DNA of 9,362 nucleotides, from NCBI GenBank assembly GCA_022428185.1, contig JAKMCZ010000186.1:1-9362 (forward strand), written 5' to 3'. The DNA comes from Alphaproteobacteria bacterium (GTDB lineage: Bacteria > Pseudomonadota > Alphaproteobacteria > RS24). Below, in pieces: positions 7,244 to 9,362 of this stretch. The translations under genes and the position numbers were made by a program. The notes under the pieces were generated by a model. The model was not told the DNA's origin. It was given only the letters and a program-made list of their open reading frames with translations, and did no database searches. Position 1 is the first letter of the stretch; each line of letters begins with the position of its first letter.

Positions 7244-8030
7244 GTTGTTCTTCTTCGTCTTCCTCTTGAGCCTCATTCGGCGCGTCATCTAGGGGCGCTT
7301 GGTTCCACTCAAAACTTTTATAATCAGGGTGCTTTTCAATTGTCGGCTTGACGATGTTGAAATAGGGAGAGACATCAAAATCGCGCGGCGTGAACAGTGA
7401 GTGATGGCGAATATGCATTATTTCTCGCTGATTTTCGCGCGTAATATCGGGCAAAATTGGATAACGCACAGCCTGAAAGGCACGGGCGATTAGGGTTGAG
7501 CATATGGCCTGTGTCGGCTGCCCACTGCCGAGCGCAATCATGCGGCGTCGCCAGCGCACCGGCACGGGCGGTTGCGGCAGTAAGTAGCGCGCCAAGTCGA
7601 CGACATTTTTAACATCATAAGATTGGCCGATGGATTTGATGACAAAGTTACTGACGATTTTCCGGTCTTCGTCATTAATCAGGGCAGGGCGGCAGATGCG
7701 GGTATTGTATCCGAGATATTTGGTCAATGAGGCGGCAATTACACCATCGGTTAAATCGGCCTCAACCAGCGCGGCAGGATGCCCGTGCTTGTCGCGCAAT
7801 CCCGCCTCGCGGCCAACAAAATAAGCCGCATGCGACCAAGTTGATTGCGTGAGATATTTAATGGCCGATGAGATGCGTTGATTGCCTTCGACTAGCAACA
7901 CGTCGCCCGGTTGAAGACAGGCCTCCAATTCGGCCAGCGGGATAAATTGATAAGATCGATAATTGAGTATCGGCTTTTCAAGATATTTAATGATGAGCCG
8001 CCCGAAAAAACGCAGCACTGGTCTAAGCAT
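7233..8030 (-). CDS. YiiX-like permuted papain-fold protein (NlpC/P60 superfamily)
   Basis: A 265-residue protein resembling the YiiX/YaeF/orthopoxvirus G6R group, whose members have a circularly permuted NlpC/P60 papain fold and are thought to be amidases, peptidases or acyltransferases. The evidence is the order of motifs: QPGDVLLVEGNQRISSAIKY (40-59), H67 in TWSHAAYFVG, E90 in ALVEADLTDGV, and C177 in AICSTLIARAF. In the permuted fold the histidine precedes the cysteine, as seen here, so the likely catalytic set is intact. There is no clear signal peptide; the N-terminus (MLRPVLRFFGRLIIKYLEKP) is amphipathic and basic and may associate with the membrane. The last residues form an acidic tail (EAQEEDEEEQ, 253-262). 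It starts 14 bases after the hspQ stop, and AGGA at that stop is 12 bases from the ATG, which is long, so translational coupling is likely. The substrate (cell-wall peptide, lipid or protein) is unknown. Confidence 0.8.
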   Translation of the reverse strand: MLRPVLRFFGRLIIKYLEKPILNYRSYQFIPLAELEACLQPGDVLLVEGNQRISSAIKYLTQSTWSHAAYFVGREAGLRDKHGHPAALVEADLTDGVIAASLTKYLGYNTRICRPALINDEDRKIVSNFVIKSIGQSYDVKNVVDLARYLLPQPPVPVRWRRRMIALGSGQPTQAICSTLIARAFQAVRYPILPDITRENQREIMHIRHHSLFTPRDFDVSPYFNIVKPTIEKHPDYKSFEWNQAPLDDAPNEAQEEDEEEQHAS

Positions 8031-8044
8031 GACGTCGTCGCATC

Positions 8045-8374
8045 CTAATGCGTATTATTGACTCGCACCGCATAGCGGGCACCGTCAAAGCTGCCAAAAA
8101 TTTCATCGACTTGCGGGTGCCTTACAGGCTCCTCGCTCGTGTCAGGCAAGAGGTTTTGCTCCGACACATAAGCGATGTATTCGGTTTCTTCATTTTCTGC
8201 GAGCAGATGATAAAACGGTTGGTCTTTGCGCGGGCGCACCTCCGCAGGAATAGACTCCCACCATTCGTCCGTATTTGAAAAAGTCGGGTCGACATCAAAA
8301 ATCACCCCGCGAAACTCGAAGAAACGATGCTTCACCACGTCGCCGATTTGGTATTTTGCTTTTCTTTCAATCAT
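8045..8374 (-). CDS. hspQ: heat shock protein HspQ
   Basis: Small cytosolic protein of the HspQ/YccV family. In enterobacteria HspQ is a heat-shock-induced protein that binds hemimethylated DNA and modulates Lon-dependent proteolysis. The 109 residues match the usual length (105 in E. coli). The domain begins KYQIGDVVKHRFFEFRGVIFDVDP (here KYQIGDVVKHRFF, then FRGVIFDVDPTFSN), followed by the aromatic QPFYHLLAEN and the conserved TEYIAYVSEQNLLPD, then HPQVDEIFGSF. I chose the ATG at 8374 because GGAG stands six bases upstream and the first residues, MIERKAKYQIGD, resemble the E. coli start MIASKFGIGQ. An in-frame ATG at 8413 would add 13 residues but forms part of the TATGAT -10 box of the predicted promoter. 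The stop TAG overlaps the AGGA sequence before the next gene. It is the first gene of the minus-strand cluster, so its promoter probably serves all four genes. Confidence 0.93.
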   Translation of the reverse strand: MIERKAKYQIGDVVKHRFFEFRGVIFDVDPTFSNTDEWWESIPAEVRPRKDQPFYHLLAENEETEYIAYVSEQNLLPDTSEEPVRHPQVDEIFGSFDGARYAVRVNNTH

Positions 8375-8408
8375 GCCGCGCTCCGCAATTCTTTGCTTAT
8401 ATTTGTGT

Positions 8409-8438
8409 ATCATAACACCAATTACTTGATTTTGTGAT
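8409..8438 (-). promoter_or_regulatory. predicted sigma-70-like promoter of hspQ
   Basis: On the minus strand, TATGAT (complement of 8409-8414) matches five of six -10 consensus bases. ATCACA (complement of 8433-8438) matches four of six -35 bases, with an 18-base spacer. This would start transcription near 8402, giving a leader of about 27 bases before the hspQ ATG at 8374. A heat-shock sigma-32 element was looked for and not convincingly found. It is the only convincing promoter-like match I noted, and its likely reach is the whole hspQ-to-yejA cluster. Confidence 0.45.
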
Positions 8439-8446
8439 AGCGCTCT

Positions 8447-8459
8447 GCAAATTTGTTGC
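8447..8459. repeat. short inverted repeat in the hspQ/flavoprotein divergent region
   Basis: GCAA (8447-8450) and TTGC (8456-8459) are inverted around ATTTG, and the inner CAAATTTG (8448-8455) is a perfect 8-base palindrome. It lies in the 119-base region between the start codons of hspQ and the divergent flavin oxidoreductase. A small operator for a regulator is conceivable. No adjacent regulator gene is present and arms of this size arise by chance. The rest of this region (8375-8493) holds the hspQ leader and promoter and a weak GGA-type ribosome binding site before 8494; I see no convincing promoter for the flavoprotein. Confidence 0.2.
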
Positions 8460-8493
8460 CAAACTTGACCACATTAAACGATTGGACATCGAC

Positions 8494-9362
8494 ATGACCC
8501 ATTACGACGCCTTGTTTTCGCCCTTCACGCTGAACGGCCTCACCATTCCCAACCGCATTGTTATGGCGCCGATGACACGCAGCCATTCGCCGGGCGGTCA
8601 TCCGACTGAAGACGTGGCGGCCTATTATCGCCGCCGCACTGAAGGCGGGGTCGGTCTGATTATCACTGAGGGCACAACCGTCGACCATCCATCAGCTAGC
8701 ATGGATCCGAATATTCCGGACTTTCACTCGCCTGAAGCATTGGCAGGGTGGAAGCGCGTGGCGGAGGAAGTGCATGATGCAGGCGGTTTGATTATGCCGC
8801 AGCTTTGGCATACCGGCTCGATGCGCCGCGACGGCACCGGACTTAATCCGGAGGCCAGCACATTGTCGCCGTCAGGTCTTAAATATCCAGGCAAAGCAGT
8901 TGGTGAAGCAATGACCAAAAAAGACGTTACCGACATTGCCGATGCCTTTGCCAAAGGCGCAGAAGCAGCGCGCGAGGCCGGATTTGACGGCGCTCAATTT
9001 CATGGCGCGCATGGCTATTTGATTGACACGTTCTTTTGGGAAGGCACCAATGAGCGCGACGATGAATATGGCGGCATGTTGGAAGAACGCACCGCTTTTG
9101 CCGTTGAGATTATCGAAAAATCACGCGCGGCTGTGGGCAAGGATTTCCCCCTCATCATTCGTCTGTCGCAATGGAAGCAGCAAGACTTTGAACATAAAAT
9201 GGCGACCGACCCCGATAAGCTGACGGCATTTTTGCAGCCAATGGTCAATGCGGGCATTGATTGCTTTGATTGCTCGACGCGCCGGTTCTGGGAGCCTGAA
9301 TTTGAGGGTTCTGATTTGAACTTTGCCGGTTGGACCAAGAAACTTACCGGACTGCCGACCAT
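8494..9362 (+). CDS. Old Yellow Enzyme family NADH:flavin oxidoreductase (3' end cut by window)
   Basis: FMN-dependent ene-reductase family protein that usually reduces activated C=C bonds with NAD(P)H; the physiological substrate is not evident. Only the first 289 codons are present, of about 360-370 expected, and the frame is open to the last base. The barrel starts SPFTLNGLTIPNRIVMAPMTRS (here IPNRIVMAPMTRS, 18-30), then AAYYRRRTEGGVGLIITEG (42-60), QLWHTG (103-108), the substrate-binding FHGAHGYLID (169-178), with H170, H173 and Y175, then FWEGTNERDDEYGG (181-194) and RLSQWK (223-228). H173 replaces the asparagine found in yeast OYE1 (HGAN), a change also known in other family members. 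Y175 fits the proton-donor position. The start ATG at 8494 has a weak GGA seven bases upstream and lies just before the first family motif (ALFSPFTL). The extra iron-sulfur and NADH domains of dienoyl-CoA reductases would be past the window end, so they cannot be ruled out. Confidence 0.92.
   Translation, partial: MTHYDALFSPFTLNGLTIPNRIVMAPMTRSHSPGGHPTEDVAAYYRRRTEGGVGLIITEGTTVDHPSASMDPNIPDFHSPEALAGWKRVAEEVHDAGGLIMPQLWHTGSMRRDGTGLNPEASTLSPSGLKYPGKAVGEAMTKKDVTDIADAFAKGAEAAREAGFDGAQFHGAHGYLIDTFFWEGTNERDDEYGGMLEERTAFAVEIIEKSRAAVGKDFPLIIRLSQWKQQDFEHKMATDPDKLTAFLQPMVNAGIDCFDCSTRRFWEPEFEGSDLNFAGWTKKLTGLPT

Noticed and set aside
7244..7288. Longer start for the acyltransferase at 7288
   Set aside because: The 15 additional codons are a frame shadow of the acidic tail of the upstream gene. 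There is no SD before 7288, while an AG-rich run precedes 7243.
9015..9362. 115-codon minus-strand frame at the window end
   Set aside because: It is opposite the Old Yellow Enzyme gene, which has clear family motifs across this stretch. The product is low in recognisable structure.
1..9362. Defence system, mobile element, CRISPR array or RNA gene
   Set aside because: No transposase, integrase, nuclease, toxin-antitoxin pair, direct-repeat array or tRNA-like cloverleaf was seen. Coding genes fill nearly all of the window, and all have recognisable families.

Overview
The window looks like an alphaproteobacterial chromosome of moderate GC. The best evidence is the fused order dusB (nifR3)-ntrB-ntrC, a classic alphaproteobacterial nitrogen-regulation operon, together with NtrB and NtrC sequences that have the alphaproteobacterial pattern. 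A racemase for branched acyl-CoAs and an Old Yellow Enzyme homologue suggest a heterotroph that degrades lipids or branched chains. I cannot name a genus. The genes share similar base and codon use, and I see no sign of recent transfer.

Layout. Positions 2-3554 (+) hold a translationally coupled operon: tRNA-dihydrouridine synthase (probably cut at its 5' end by the window edge), the nitrogen sensor kinase NtrB and the sigma-54 activator NtrC. Junctions are TAATG (dusB/ntrB) and ATGA (ntrB/ntrC). A 63-base gap follows, with a hairpin that covers the ribosome binding site of the next gene, an alpha-methylacyl-CoA racemase (3618-4742, +). That gene ends tail to tail with the minus-strand cluster, with the two stop codons overlapping in TTAG.

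Positions 4739-8374 (-) hold four closely packed minus-strand genes, read from right to left: hspQ, a YiiX-like permuted papain-fold (NlpC/P60 superfamily) protein, a left-handed beta-helix acyltransferase, and a secreted YejA-like peptide-binding protein. Gaps are 14 bases, an 11-base overlap, and 3 bases, so they are probably cotranscribed from a sigma-70-like promoter upstream of hspQ (8409-8438). A shared envelope or proteostasis theme is possible but inferred.

Divergently, from 8494 to the window end (+), lies the first 289 codons of an Old Yellow Enzyme family flavin oxidoreductase, truncated by the window edge.

I found no RNA genes, CRISPR arrays, insertion sequences, prophage genes or obvious defence system. 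Most of the window is ordinary, recognisable gene content. The least explained part is the hspQ-YiiX-like-acyltransferase-YejA-like cluster.
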